Shown: positions 48,468 to 57,657, counted from the first letter of the stretch. The stretch: 64,000 bases of DNA from Corynebacterium genitalium ATCC 33030 (GCF_000143825.1 NZ_CM000961.1:1385448-1449447); one strand, 5' to 3'. A program made the numbers and translations. Notes: generated by a model not told the origin, from the letters alone.

Positions 48468-50210
48468 GTGTTCGAGTCATTGTCAGACCGCTTGCAAACA
48501 GCGCTGAAAGGTCTGCGGGGCAAGGGCAAACTCACGGAAGAGGACATTAACGCCACCGCCCGTGAGATCCGCATCGCGCTGCTTGAAGCCGATGTCTCCC
48601 TGACCGTCGTCCGCGCCTTCATCAAGCGGGTCAAGGAGCGCGCGCTCGGTGCCGACGTGTCTGAGGCGCTCAACCCGGCGCAGCAAGTGATCAAGATCGT
48701 CGACGAGGAACTGACCAACATCCTCGGCGGTGAGACGCGCCGCCTGAACCTGGCGAAGAACCCGCCGACTGTGATTATGCTGGCCGGTCTGCAAGGTGCC
48801 GGTAAGACCACCTTGGCCGGCAAGCTCGCACTGCACCTGAAGAAGCAAGGGCACGCCCCCATGCTTGTGGCCTGCGACCTGCAGCGCCCTGGTGCTGTCC
48901 AGCAGCTGCAGATCGTCGGCGAGCGCGCCGGGGTGCGTACTTTCGCGCCGGACCCGGGTACCTCGCTGGATTCCGCAGAACACGAAATGGGCACCTCTCA
49001 CGGCGATCCGGTTTCCGTGGCCCAGGCGAGTATCGACGAAGCCCGCCGCACGAACGCCGACGTGGTCATCATCGATACCGCCGGCCGGCTGGGTATTGAC
49101 GAAACCCTGATGACCCAGGCCCGCAATATCCGCAACGCGGTCAACCCGGACGAAGTCCTCTTCGTCATCGATGCCATGATCGGCCAGGACGCGGTGACCA
49201 CCGCGCAAGCCTTCGCTGACGGTGTGGACTTCACCGGTGTCGTGCTGACCAAGCTCGACGGTGACGCCCGTGGTGGTGCAGCACTGTCGATCCGTGAGGT
49301 GACGGGCAAGCCGATCCTGTTTGCGTCGACAGGCGAAAAGCTCGAAGACTTCGATGTGTTCCACCCGGACCGCATGTCCAGCCGCATCCTCGGCATGGGT
49401 GACCTGCTCTCCCTGATCGAGCAGGCAGAGACCATGATGGACCAGCAGAAGGCGGAAGAAGCCGCCATGAAGCTGGGGTCGGGCGAACTGACGCTGGAGG
49501 ACTTCCTGGATCAGCTGCTGATGATCCGCCGCATGGGGCCGATCGGCAACCTTCTGAAAATGATGCCCGGCGGCAAGCAAATGAACGACATGGCTGACAT
49601 GGTCGACGAGAAGCAGCTCGACCGCATCCAGGCCATCATCCGCGGTATGACACCGCAGGAGCGTGAAGATCCGAAAATCCTCAACGCTTCCAGGCGCAAG
49701 CGCATCGCTAACGGTTCCGGAGTCACCGTCGCTGACGTCAACCAGCTGGTGGAGCGCTTCTTCGAGGCGAAGAAGATGATGAGCAAGATGGCTAACCAGT
49801 TCGGCATGTCCGGAATGCCCGGCATGCCGGGGATGCCTGGCATGGGCGGCGGCCGGTCCGCGACGAAGAAGCAGCCGAAGGGCCGCAAGAACAAGAAGGG
49901 CAAGCGCAAGCCGCCGAAGAAGCAGAACGGGCCGAAGATGCCGCCGATGGGCGGAGCGCCCGGTGCCCCGGCAGCCCCCGCCGGTCCTGGTGGAATGCCG
50001 GGGATGCCCGGGATGGACGGCCTCGATCCGGCTGAGCTGAAGAAGATTCAGGAGCAGCTGCCTCCCGGCATGGACGGGCTGGACCTAGGCAACCTGAACA
50101 ACATGGACATGAACGAGATGATGAAGCGCATGGGCGGCATGCCCGGAATGGGAGGCATGCCCGGAATGGGCGGTGGCTTCCCGGGCTTCGGGGGGAAGAG
50201 AAAGAAGTAA
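48468..50210 (+). CDS. ffh: Signal recognition particle protein Ffh
   Basis: SRP54 GTPase that targets membrane proteins co-translationally. The 580 residues contain the N domain, GLQGAGKTTLAGKLA, DTAGRLGIDE, LTKLDGDARGG, then the M domain that binds the SRP RNA and signal peptides (with RRMGPIGNLLKMMPGG). The C-terminal ~130 residues are atypical: MPGM repeats, a lysine cluster (RKNKKGKRKPPKK) and further Gly-Met-Pro runs. Start is a GTG. Terminator-like repeats follow. Confidence 0.95.
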   Translation: MFESLSDRLQTALKGLRGKGKLTEEDINATAREIRIALLEADVSLTVVRAFIKRVKERALGADVSEALNPAQQVIKIVDEELTNILGGETRRLNLAKNPPTVIMLAGLQGAGKTTLAGKLALHLKKQGHAPMLVACDLQRPGAVQQLQIVGERAGVRTFAPDPGTSLDSAEHEMGTSHGDPVSVAQASIDEARRTNADVVIIDTAGRLGIDETLMTQARNIRNAVNPDEVLFVIDAMIGQDAVTTAQAFADGVDFTGVVLTKLDGDARGGAALSIREVTGKPILFASTGEKLEDFDVFHPDRMSSRILGMGDLLSLIEQAETMMDQQKAEEAAMKLGSGELTLEDFLDQLLMIRRMGPIGNLLKMMPGGKQMNDMADMVDEKQLDRIQAIIRGMTPQEREDPKILNASRRKRIANGSGVTVADVNQLVERFFEAKKMMSKMANQFGMSGMPGMPGMPGMGGGRSATKKQPKGRKNKKGKRKPPKKQNGPKMPPMGGAPGAPAAPAGPGGMPGMPGMDGLDPAELKKIQEQLPPGMDGLDLGNLNNMDMNEMMKRMGGMPGMGGMPGMGGGFPGFGGKRKK

Positions 50211-50211
50211 G

Positions 50212-50230
50212 GTCCGAGAGTTACTCGGAC
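50212..50230 (+). terminator. Hairpin after ffh
   Basis: GTCCGAG-AGTTA-CTCGGAC forms a seven-base stem just after the ffh stop. No T-tract follows, so it may be a processing or weak termination hairpin. Confidence 0.5.
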
Positions 50231-50325
50231 CCGGAATACTGCTCGAGCTTATAAGCCGATCTGCATGTTTCTCACCAGGGCTTTCACGTGAGCAGTATTA
50301 CGGAAAACCCCGAGTAGTATTCCGG
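50231..50325 (+). repeat. Inverted repeat with two competing right arms
   Basis: Left arm CCGGAATACTGCTCG (50231-50245) can pair with 50311-50325 (CGAGTAGTATTCCGG, 14 of 15) or with GAGCAGTATTACGG (50290-50303, 13 of 14). It lies between the convergent ffh and acyltransferase genes. Confidence 0.75.
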
Positions 50326-50334
50326 TGTCGCGCG

Positions 50335-52692
50335 TTAGTTGAAGATCAATTTGCCCGGTTCTCCCAGCGCGGGGTTGTTCGGGTCCGCGGGTGCGTAGGG
50401 TCCGTTGGGGTGAGCCTCGCCGGTAGGGTCCCCGTCGTCGGTGGCAGGGTCAGCATTCTCCGGTGCAGGCGGCGTGGTCGGGCTGCTTTCGCCGGTGGCT
50501 TCAGTGGCATCGGTGGCATCGGTGGCATCGGTGGCATCGGTGGCATCGGTGCCGCCGTTGTGCGGAATCTCCAGGGCGTCGAAGATCTCTCTGAGCTTCT
50601 CCCACACAAGCGGGGTGGTGGTTCGCGCGTAGGCGTTGGAGATGTGGTTCTGATCGCGGTAGACGTAAAGGTTTCCGATGATCGGCGGGCACAGCGTGTC
50701 GTCGCAGAACCAGTCGGACGTATCCAGGGACCACTGCTGGTTCTCAGGGAAGAGGAACGCCTCGCCCGGGTCTTCGTATCCGTAGACGGTTTCGCGGACG
50801 GTCGAGCAGGCTTCCATGGAGTTGCCGGCAACGAGGCACTCGTTGGGGTCCATGTGCTCGCCCTCACGGCTGAATACCCACGGGTTGTCGCGAATGCCCA
50901 GGAAGGGGATGTCGTTCAGGCGGAGAGTGTCCCACACGTGTGCGTAGGCGGCTGGAACGAGGTCAGGGCCGACACTGCCTTCGCCGGCGCGGCCGGCCGG
51001 CCGGGTCGAGGTGGACACCGCCAGGTCCGGGTCGAGGTCGATGATCTTTTGGAAGGCTTGCTGGGACCACTCGGCACACACTTCAGACACAGTGTCCAGA
51101 TCATCGAGGACTAGCGGGCACTCCTGACGCATGTACGGTACGACCTTGAACCCGTGTTCGCGGCCGAGGATGTCCAGGGGGATGACCCAGGGCTCCGAGT
51201 GGGAGCCGCCGAAAAGAACCACGGTGGTGTCGGCTTCGGTGTCGCCGTAAACGCAATGCTCGCCAGGCATTATGTCGGCTGGCTGGTCCATCCAGATCAA
51301 GCAGCCGTCATCAACGGTCGGCGGGAACATGTCAGCGATCAAGGTGGGGTCCGGTTCTGCTTGGGCCTCCGGTACATCGGCGCCGAAACGCGCCATCACG
51401 CCCGGGTAGGTGGCCGCGTCCAGGACGCCTTCGGCGTTGTCCACTTGGCGGGCAAAGACCGGCTGAATCGCCAGCAGACCTGCCAACAGTAGAGCGATGA
51501 CGGCGCCGCCGGCGGCGCGGAGGCGGCCAGGAAGCGTCGTCAAGCTTGCTTTGGCGCGTTGAACGGGCTTGTCCGTCGTCTTAGGGCGCTTGGCGTGCTG
51601 GCGCAACGGGTCTTCGACCAAGCTGTAGGTCAGGTGCGCGAGCGCGAGCGACAGGCCGATGACGAGGATGCCCAAAGCGATCGACGGCGTGTCGCGTTCC
51701 GATCTCACCGTGAACAGAATGAGCAGCGGCCAGTGCCACAAGTAGAGGGAGTAGGCCACCTTGCCCAACCACTTCATCGGGGAGGACGCCAGTACGCGGG
51801 CGACAGCGTGATCCGGCCCAGCGACGACGACCAGAGCTGCACCCAGCAGCGGGAGCAGTGCGGCGGGGCCGGGGAATGCCAGCGAGGTGGAGATGACAAA
51901 GCCGGTGATCGTGATCATCACTAGGCCGAGACCCGCTGCGAACGAGCGGAGCCGTGCCGGGATGACGTCGGCGAAGGGAATCATGGCCAGCAGTGCACCG
52001 AAGCTCAGCTCCCACAGGCGGGAGGGGAAGGCGTAGTAGTTCTCCGGCGTGCCGACGAGCCCGTGCCGCGACGCGTAGGCAAAGGACGCGATAGTGACCA
52101 GTGAGAGCACGACAATGGCGCCGCGGCGCAGTCGCTTAACACCGATATGTGCGCGGGTAGCCAACAGCGCCACGATGATGCCGGCCGCGATGGCGAAGAG
52201 GTAGAACTGCCCCTGCACACTCATAGACCACAGGTGCTGCAGCGGGGATGTCTCCGAACCCGCGGCGGCATAGGCGGCGTCTTGCGCAGCGAGCTCGTAG
52301 TTCTGGTAGTACAACACGGACGCGGTGAACTGCTGAGTCAGCTCTAGGCTGAGCAACTCCGGCGTGAGATACTTGATCCCCAGGTAGGTCGCGGATAGCA
52401 CCACCGCCAGCGCTGGCAGAAGACGCCGTGCGGTGCGCCATAACGGCCACCATGGGTTGAGCGACGGGTTCGGGCGGACTGCATAGCGCAGCTGCGCACC
52501 CATGAAGAAATAACCGGACAGCAGCAGGAAGACATCCACACCACCGGAAACGCGCCCGACGAAGACGTGGAAGACTACGACTAAGGCGATGGCAAACCCG
52601 CGCAGGCCGTCAAGGTCGTTGCGGTACGTCAGCCTAGGCAAGGGGGCTTGCCCCTGCTCGCGTGGCTTCTGTGTGCTTACCGTGGTAGTCAT
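50335..52692 (-). CDS. OafA-type membrane acyltransferase with SGNH domain
   Basis: A 785-residue envelope enzyme. Residues about 25-390 are an acyltransferase-3 domain with some ten membrane helices (YRNDLDGLRGFAIALVVVFHV, GGVDVFLLLSGYF, YSLYLWHWPLLI). A further helix near 405 leads to an SGNH-hydrolase-like domain: LFGGSHSEPW as block I and DQNHIS as the Asp-His block. Block I has Gly where Asp is usual. The C terminus is a Thr-Asp-Ala repeat and a Pro/Asp/Gly-rich tail. Acylation of a cell-wall sugar or lipid is likely. Confidence 0.88.
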   Translation of the reverse strand: MTTTVSTQKPREQGQAPLPRLTYRNDLDGLRGFAIALVVVFHVFVGRVSGGVDVFLLLSGYFFMGAQLRYAVRPNPSLNPWWPLWRTARRLLPALAVVLSATYLGIKYLTPELLSLELTQQFTASVLYYQNYELAAQDAAYAAAGSETSPLQHLWSMSVQGQFYLFAIAAGIIVALLATRAHIGVKRLRRGAIVVLSLVTIASFAYASRHGLVGTPENYYAFPSRLWELSFGALLAMIPFADVIPARLRSFAAGLGLVMITITGFVISTSLAFPGPAALLPLLGAALVVVAGPDHAVARVLASSPMKWLGKVAYSLYLWHWPLLILFTVRSERDTPSIALGILVIGLSLALAHLTYSLVEDPLRQHAKRPKTTDKPVQRAKASLTTLPGRLRAAGGAVIALLLAGLLAIQPVFARQVDNAEGVLDAATYPGVMARFGADVPEAQAEPDPTLIADMFPPTVDDGCLIWMDQPADIMPGEHCVYGDTEADTTVVLFGGSHSEPWVIPLDILGREHGFKVVPYMRQECPLVLDDLDTVSEVCAEWSQQAFQKIIDLDPDLAVSTSTRPAGRAGEGSVGPDLVPAAYAHVWDTLRLNDIPFLGIRDNPWVFSREGEHMDPNECLVAGNSMEACSTVRETVYGYEDPGEAFLFPENQQWSLDTSDWFCDDTLCPPIIGNLYVYRDQNHISNAYARTTTPLVWEKLREIFDALEIPHNGGTDATDATDATDATDATEATGESSPTTPPAPENADPATDDGDPTGEAHPNGPYAPADPNNPALGEPGKLIFN
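50503..50547 (+). repeat. Nine-base tandem repeat inside the acyltransferase
   Basis: Five units of GGTGGCATC (the first imperfect), encoding DAT repeats on the minus strand near the acyltransferase C terminus. Units are in frame, so copy-number change would alter length without disrupting the reading frame. Confidence 0.9.
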
Positions 52693-52785
52693 GCAATCTT
52701 GTCCGGCGTGTCTCGCTCGTATGTTTTGTTGATCCCCGCAGACCTTACCGCGCTTTCCCTGTAAACCTCATAACCCACGCCTCTT

Positions 52786-52814
52786 TTGGTGTATAGGCCA
52801 GCAGCGGGTAGGGT
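52786..52814 (+). promoter_or_regulatory. Likely rpsP promoter
   Basis: TTGGTG (52786-52791), 17 bases, TAGGGT (52809-52814) fits a sigma-A promoter. It would give a leader of about 145 bases before rpsP. The gap 52693-52966 otherwise holds the upstream region of the divergent acyltransferase. Confidence 0.5.
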
Positions 52815-52966
52815 GATTCGAGCTGCGTAAGCGCCGACCCCGGTAGTGCCAGTACAGCACACAACCGGCCGGCCAGTCACACGCAGGGAAATCTAAGGGT
52901 TGAACCGGTCCGCCAATAAGTGGCGGATGTCTGCACTGCCCAGTGACCGTAAGGAAGTACTTAAAC

Positions 52967-53491
52967 ATGGCTGTCAAGATCAAGCTGCAGCGCGTGGGCA
53001 AGATCCGCAATGCCCAGTACCGTGTTGTCGTTGCCGATGCCCGCACCCGTCGCGACGGTCAGGTCATCGAGAACATCGGTATCTACCACCCGAAGGAAGA
53101 GCCGTCGCTCATCCGCATCGATTCCGAGCGTGCACAGTACTGGCTCGGCGTCGGCGCACAGCCGACGGAGCCGGTTGCGGCTCTGCTCAAGGTGACCGGC
53201 GACTGGCAGAAGCACAAGGGCCTCGACGGTGCAGAGGGCACCCTCAAGGTTGCTGATGAGAAGCCGTCCAAGCTCGACCTGTTCAACCAGGCTCTTGAGG
53301 AAGCTGCTGGCGGCCCGACCGCCGAGGCCATCACCGAGAAGCGCAAGAAGGCTAAGGAAGAGGCAGAGGCTAAGGCTGCTGCTGAGGCCGCCGCTGAAGC
53401 TGAGGCTGGAGAGGCAGCTGAGGCTGAGGCTGAGTCCGATGACGCTGCTGAGGACGCACCGGCTGAAGAGGCTGAGGCAGAAGAGAACTAG
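52967..53491 (+). CDS. rpsP: 30S ribosomal protein bS16
   Basis: The first 85 residues are a standard bS16 ([47 protein letters not shown]). The protein continues to 174 residues with a C-terminal helix and a long Ala/Glu-rich tail, longer than the ~85-residue E. coli protein. The ATG at 52967 follows AAGGAAG. It heads the rpsP-rimM-trmD-rplS run. Confidence 0.96.
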   Translation: MAVKIKLQRVGKIRNAQYRVVVADARTRRDGQVIENIGIYHPKEEPSLIRIDSERAQYWLGVGAQPTEPVAALLKVTGDWQKHKGLDGAEGTLKVADEKPSKLDLFNQALEEAAGGPTAEAITEKRKKAKEEAEAKAAAEAAAEAEAGEAAEAEAESDDAAEDAPAEEAEAEEN

Positions 53492-53573
53492 TCGCCATCC
53501 CGCGAACCTCTCTGGGCTAGGGCCTGGGGAGGTTTTCTCATGCCCGGAAGGAGATCGCGGTAGCCTGAGCTGC

Positions 53574-54083
53574 ATGGAAATCAGGATTGGCAGGGTAGTG
53601 AAGTCCCATGGCGTGCGCGGCGAGGTCGTTGTGGAGCCGCTCGCGGACGACGAGGACATCTTCTTCGCCGAGGGCGAAGTTCTCCACGGCCGCCAGACGG
53701 GCAAGGAGCGTGACCTGACCATTAAGTCGGTGCGCCCGCACCAGAAGCGCCTGCTGGTCACGTTCGAGGAGGTTGCGGACCGCACTGCCGCCGATTCGCT
53801 GCGCGGCATGCAGTTCTTCGCCGAGCCGCTCGAGCGCGACGAGGACTCCGACGAGTACTACGACCACGAGCTCATCGGTCTGAAAGTGCTCCTTGACCAT
53901 GCCGGAGGCACGCACATCGGCGAGGTCACGGGCGTGATGACCATGCCCAACCGCAAACTCCTCGAAGTGGATTACCACGGCAAAGAAGTGCTGGTGCCGT
54001 TCGTGATGGACATCGTGCCGGAGATCGACCTGGATGAGGGCTACCTGGTGATTACTCCGCCGGAGGGTCTGTTGGAGCTGTGA
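53574..54083 (+). CDS. rimM: 16S rRNA processing protein RimM
   Basis: A 169-residue 30S maturation factor. The N-terminal RIGRVVKSHGVRGEVVVEP and the later PRC-barrel portion YYDHELIGLKVL, VLVPFVMDIVPEID are typical. It has TAGCCT (53561-53566) seven bases before the ATG and no ribosome binding site, so it can be transcribed independently of rpsP as a leaderless mRNA. Nearby rpsP and trmD support the call. Confidence 0.95.
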   Translation: MEIRIGRVVKSHGVRGEVVVEPLADDEDIFFAEGEVLHGRQTGKERDLTIKSVRPHQKRLLVTFEEVADRTAADSLRGMQFFAEPLERDEDSDEYYDHELIGLKVLLDHAGGTHIGEVTGVMTMPNRKLLEVDYHGKEVLVPFVMDIVPEIDLDEGYLVITPPEGLLEL

Positions 54084-54085
54084 GC

Positions 54086-55291
54086 ATGAGACTGGACATC
54101 ATCACGATCTTCCCCGAGTACCTCGACCCGCTGCGCCACGCGCTGCTGGGCAAAGCGATCGAGCAGGGGATCCTCTCCGTCGGCGTGCACAATCTGCGCG
54201 ACTGGGCCACCGGCAACCACAAAGCGGTGGACGATTCGCCATTCGGTGGCGGCCCCGGCATGGTGATGCTCCCGGAAGTCTGGGGCCAAGCGCTCGATCA
54301 CGTGGCGCAACTTCCGCTTAGCGACGGCAGCGCCCCCCAACTCCACTCCGCCACCCCGCACCGCAACGACAAAGCGCGCCATGACGACGTCGCCGCTGTG
54401 GCGCCGCGGCCGTACCAAGAGGAGCGGGACTACCGGGACGGCGAAGACCCGGATGCACCGCTTCTGCTCGTGCCCACTCCCGCCGGGGCGCCGTTCACGC
54501 AGGCGGATGCGCGGGCGTGGTCGCGCGAAGAGCACATTGCTATCGCCTGCGGGCGCTATGAAGGCATTGACCAGCGTGTGTTCGTGGACGCCGCGCAGCG
54601 CTACCGGGTGCGGGAGGTCTCCATCGGCGACTACGTGCTCATCGGTGGGGAAGTGGCGGCATTGGTCATCGCCGAGGCCGTGACGCGACTCATTCCCGGC
54701 GTGCTGGGCAACACCGAGAGCCACGAGGAAGACAGTTTCTCTGACGGCCTACTCGAGGGACCGTCCTACACTAAGCCGCGTCAGTGGCGGGGACTCTCGG
54801 CACCGGAGGTGCTGGTATCGGGAGACCACGGCAAGATCGCCCGGTGGCGCCGTGATGAGGCTTTGCGCAGGACGCAGCAGGTGCGGCCGGAACTCGTCGA
54901 TAAGCTGCGCGCAGAAGGTGGGCTGGATGGAGATGACCTATTCACGCTCGATGCGCGGGATGTCTCCACCGACATCGCGGTGATCATGAATGCGGTCGCG
55001 TGGGAAAAGTCCCAGGGCAAAGTGGCGAAGAAGCTGCGCCGGGCGGGATTCATGGATGCCGCCGTGACAGTGGAGCTGCAGGATCAGATGTGTGTGGTGG
55101 ACAATGCCGTCGTCACGCAATATTTGCAGGCTGAAGACGGCCCGCTGCTCGATCCGGTGTACCGCGTTGTTGTGGAGGGCCGCACGGCGCTGCCGCTGAA
55201 GGACGCGACTCAGGCCGTGGTCAACGCACTTCCCGGTGTCCAGTACTGGTACGGAACGACGACGGAGAAAACCGCACGGCGATTTGGGTGA
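54086..55291 (+). CDS. trmD: tRNA (guanine37-N1)-methyltransferase TrmD, C-terminally extended
   Basis: Methylates G37 of tRNAs with SAM. The core has MRLDIITIFPEYLD, DDSPFGGGPGMVM, IACGRYEGIDQRV, EVSIGDYVLIGGEVAALVIAEAV and the C-terminal DHGKIARWRRDEALRRT. The region before LLLVPTPAG is expanded by about 45 charged residues. About 115 residues follow the usual end (from DARDVSTDIAVIMNAV to the stop); they show no known motif that I recognise. Start ATG 54086 with GGAG eight bases upstream. Confidence 0.93.
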   Translation: MRLDIITIFPEYLDPLRHALLGKAIEQGILSVGVHNLRDWATGNHKAVDDSPFGGGPGMVMLPEVWGQALDHVAQLPLSDGSAPQLHSATPHRNDKARHDDVAAVAPRPYQEERDYRDGEDPDAPLLLVPTPAGAPFTQADARAWSREEHIAIACGRYEGIDQRVFVDAAQRYRVREVSIGDYVLIGGEVAALVIAEAVTRLIPGVLGNTESHEEDSFSDGLLEGPSYTKPRQWRGLSAPEVLVSGDHGKIARWRRDEALRRTQQVRPELVDKLRAEGGLDGDDLFTLDARDVSTDIAVIMNAVAWEKSQGKVAKKLRRAGFMDAAVTVELQDQMCVVDNAVVTQYLQAEDGPLLDPVYRVVVEGRTALPLKDATQAVVNALPGVQYWYGTTTEKTARRFG

Positions 55292-55408
55292 ACCCCTGGT
55301 GGTGTGCTTGAATATTCGGGTCATGTAGCCGACACGAACCAGCCGAGCGCCTTGCATAGGGAAGAGCCGCTAGGGTCCTCTGTCCAAATCTGAAAAGGAA
55401 CATTCGTT

Positions 55409-55756
55409 ATGTCTAACGGCATTATCGACAAGGTCGACGCAGGCCAGCTGCGCGATGACATCCCCGACTTCCGTCCCGGTGACACCCTGGGTGTCCACGT
55501 GAAGGTTATTGAGGGCAACGTTACCCGTACCCAGCTCTTCGAGGGCTTCGTGGTCCGCCGCCAGGGTTCTGGTATCCGCGAGACCTTCACTGTCCGCAAG
55601 ATCTCCTTCGGCATCGGTGTGGAGCGTACCTTCCCGGTTCACTCCCCGAACATCGACCACATCGAGGTTGTCCGCCGCGGCCGTGTCCGCCGCGCGAAGC
55701 TGTACTACATGCGCGATTTGCGCGGTAAGGCAGCGCGCATCAAGGAGCGCCGCTAA
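55409..55756 (+). CDS. rplS: 50S ribosomal protein bL19
   Basis: A 115-residue bL19 with [43 protein letters not shown] and the terminal [21 protein letters not shown]. An AAAAGGAA site precedes the ATG. The region before it carries a TAGGGT -10-like motif (55371-55376). A strong terminator follows. Confidence 0.97.
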   Translation: MSNGIIDKVDAGQLRDDIPDFRPGDTLGVHVKVIEGNVTRTQLFEGFVVRRQGSGIRETFTVRKISFGIGVERTFPVHSPNIDHIEVVRRGRVRRAKLYYMRDLRGKAARIKERR

Positions 55757-55770
55757 GCTCCTGCCGTGCG

Positions 55771-55800
55771 AAACGCCCTCACCTGGTGGTGGGGGCGTTT
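55771..55800 (+). terminator. Terminator after rplS
   Basis: AAACGCCCTCACC and GGTGGGGGCGTTT pair over 13 bases (one G-T) around a TGGT loop, ending in TTT. Position 15 bases after the rplS stop fits an intrinsic terminator. Confidence 0.85.
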
Positions 55801-55828
55801 GGATTTCCTGGTGCTAAGGTGATTGCCC

Positions 55829-56677
55829 GTGACCCACAACCCTGATCCCCGGTCTTCCCGCCGAACCGCCCCGTGGCCCGAACTTCCGCAGCAGTCCGGT
55901 AGTCCTGTGACGGCGCGGTACCAGCCCCGCCCTTCTGGTGAGCCGAAGAAGGCACCGAAGGACGACAAGGCCACGATGCCGTGGTACGTGGAGATCCCCA
56001 TGGTGGTCGTGCTGACGCTGGGATTGATCTTCCTGCTCCAGACGTTTGTGGGACGCGTTTACCTGATTCCGTCGGCGTCGATGGAACCGACGCTGCACGG
56101 CTGTGAGGGCTGCAACGGTGACCGCATCTTCGTAGAGAAGGTCTCCTATTACTTCTCCGACCCGGAGCCGGGCGACATTGTGGTCTTCGAGGGCACTGAC
56201 TCCTGGAACACCAATTACGTGTCTAACCGCTCGGACAACCCGATTGTGGCTGGGCTGCAGCAGCTCGGTTCGTACGTGGGCTTGGTCGCCCCCGACGAGA
56301 ACGATTTGGTCAAGCGCATTGTCGCAACCGGTGGCCAGACCGTGTCGTGCCAGGCGGGAGACCCTGCCGTGATGGTTGACGACGAGCCGATTGACCAGTC
56401 CTACATTCTTCAGCCCCACGCGAACCCGATCATCGGTGATGAGGCTTCAGAGGCCTGCGGTGGAAGCTTCTTCGGGCCGCTGACAGTGCCGGACGATCAT
56501 GTCTTCGTCATGGGCGATAACCGCACGAACTCGCTCGACTCCCGCGCCCACATGGGCGACCAGTTCCAGGGAACGATTCCGGAGGAGAACATCCGCGGCA
56601 AAGTCTCCTTCATCATTCTGCCGCTGACGCGCATTGGGTCTGTGAACAACCAGGACATTCAGCCGCAGCAGCAGTAG
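55829..56677 (+). CDS. lepB: Signal peptidase I
   Basis: Membrane-anchored peptidase that removes export signals. One membrane helix (about residues 58-76) is followed by the catalytic Ser in LIPSASMEPTLHG and the Lys in DLVKRIVATGGQTV; MGDNRTNSLDSR is the third family box. Residues 1-45 are a Pro/Arg-rich cytoplasmic extension. Starts at a GTG with TAAGGT eight bases upstream. Confidence 0.95.
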   Translation: MTHNPDPRSSRRTAPWPELPQQSGSPVTARYQPRPSGEPKKAPKDDKATMPWYVEIPMVVVLTLGLIFLLQTFVGRVYLIPSASMEPTLHGCEGCNGDRIFVEKVSYYFSDPEPGDIVVFEGTDSWNTNYVSNRSDNPIVAGLQQLGSYVGLVAPDENDLVKRIVATGGQTVSCQAGDPAVMVDDEPIDQSYILQPHANPIIGDEASEACGGSFFGPLTVPDDHVFVMGDNRTNSLDSRAHMGDQFQGTIPEENIRGKVSFIILPLTRIGSVNNQDIQPQQQ

Positions 56678-56678
56678 C

Positions 56679-57326
56679 GTGAGGCGACTCAAGCAGTTGC
56701 GCACGTATGAAGTCGCGCTGAGCAAAGCGGGCTTGGGACCTGTCGCAGGTATCGACGAAGCCGGCCGCGGCGCATGCTTCGGCCCTGTCACTATCGCCGC
56801 GTGCGTGCTGCCCGACAAGCCCATTCCAGCGCTCGACGGTCTGACGGATTCCAAGAAGCTCACGCCTGCCAAAAGAGCTTCGCTTTACGACGCTATCCTC
56901 ACCTCCTCGGACGCCCACTGTGTCGTGCATATCCCTGCCGCGGAGGTGGATCGGCGCGGTATCCACAACGCCAACCTTGACGGCGCGCGCCTGGCCGTAG
57001 CGGGTCTCGGACTTGCTCCGGGCTTCACGCTTGTCGACGCATTCCGCGTCCCGGGTCTTACCATGCCCCAGTTGCCGATCATCGGCGGGGACTACACCGC
57101 CCGCTGCATCGCCGCGGCGAGCGTGCTGGCGAAAGTCAGCCGCGACCGGCTCATCACGAAGATGGCGGAGACTTTCCCTGACTACGGCTTGGAGAGCCAT
57201 AAGGGCTACGGCACGGCGGCGCACATGGATGCGGTGCGCCGTCACGGTGCGAGCGCGGAGCATCGCTACACTTATGCCAACGTTGCAGCTGCCCACGAGA
57301 TGTACATGAGGAGCCGGACACAATGA
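56679..57326 (+). CDS. rnhB: Ribonuclease HII
   Basis: Cleaves the RNA strand of RNA-DNA hybrids and single ribonucleotides in DNA. GIDEAGRGACFGPV holds the Asp-Glu pair, LTDSKKLTPAKR the substrate loop, and DYTARCIAAASVLAKVSRDRL the third catalytic Asp region. The 215 residues fit RNase HII rather than HIII. It begins at a GTG one base after the lepB stop and overlaps the following gene by four bases. Confidence 0.95.
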   Translation: MRRLKQLRTYEVALSKAGLGPVAGIDEAGRGACFGPVTIAACVLPDKPIPALDGLTDSKKLTPAKRASLYDAILTSSDAHCVVHIPAAEVDRRGIHNANLDGARLAVAGLGLAPGFTLVDAFRVPGLTMPQLPIIGGDYTARCIAAASVLAKVSRDRLITKMAETFPDYGLESHKGYGTAAHMDAVRRHGASAEHRYTYANVAAAHEMYMRSRTQ

Positions 57327-57628
57327 GTGCTGAGGAACTGGACAACTACGAAGCAGAGGTGGAGCTGTCCCTCTACCGCGAGTACCGCGACGTGGTCAGC
57401 CAGTTCTCCTACGTGGTCGAGACAGACCGCCGCTTCTACCTGGCCAACGCCGTGGAGCTGATCCCGCACACCGAGGGCAAGGATGTCTACTACGAGGTCC
57501 GCATGTCAGACGCGTGGGTCTGGGACATGTACCGTGCGGTCCGTTTCGTCCGCTACGTCCGCGTGATTACCTACAAGGACGTCAACATCGAGGAGCTGGA
57601 TAAGCCGGAGATGGTCATTCCTGAGTGA
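57323..57628 (+). CDS. DUF2469 family protein
   Basis: A 101-residue actinobacterial protein beginning MSAEELDNYEAEVELSLYREYRD. It is almost invariant at this spot, between rnhB and yraN, across the group, and has no known function. The ATG overlaps the rnhB stop. Confidence 0.9.
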   Translation: MSAEELDNYEAEVELSLYREYRDVVSQFSYVVETDRRFYLANAVELIPHTEGKDVYYEVRMSDAWVWDMYRAVRFVRYVRVITYKDVNIEELDKPEMVIPE

Positions 57629-57657
57629 CCCCTTTTCTAGCTCTGACCGCTAATAGG

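Noticed and set aside
52693..52966. Possible small RNA in the rpsP upstream region.
   Set aside because: No convincing hairpin or terminator; only a promoter-like pair is supportable.
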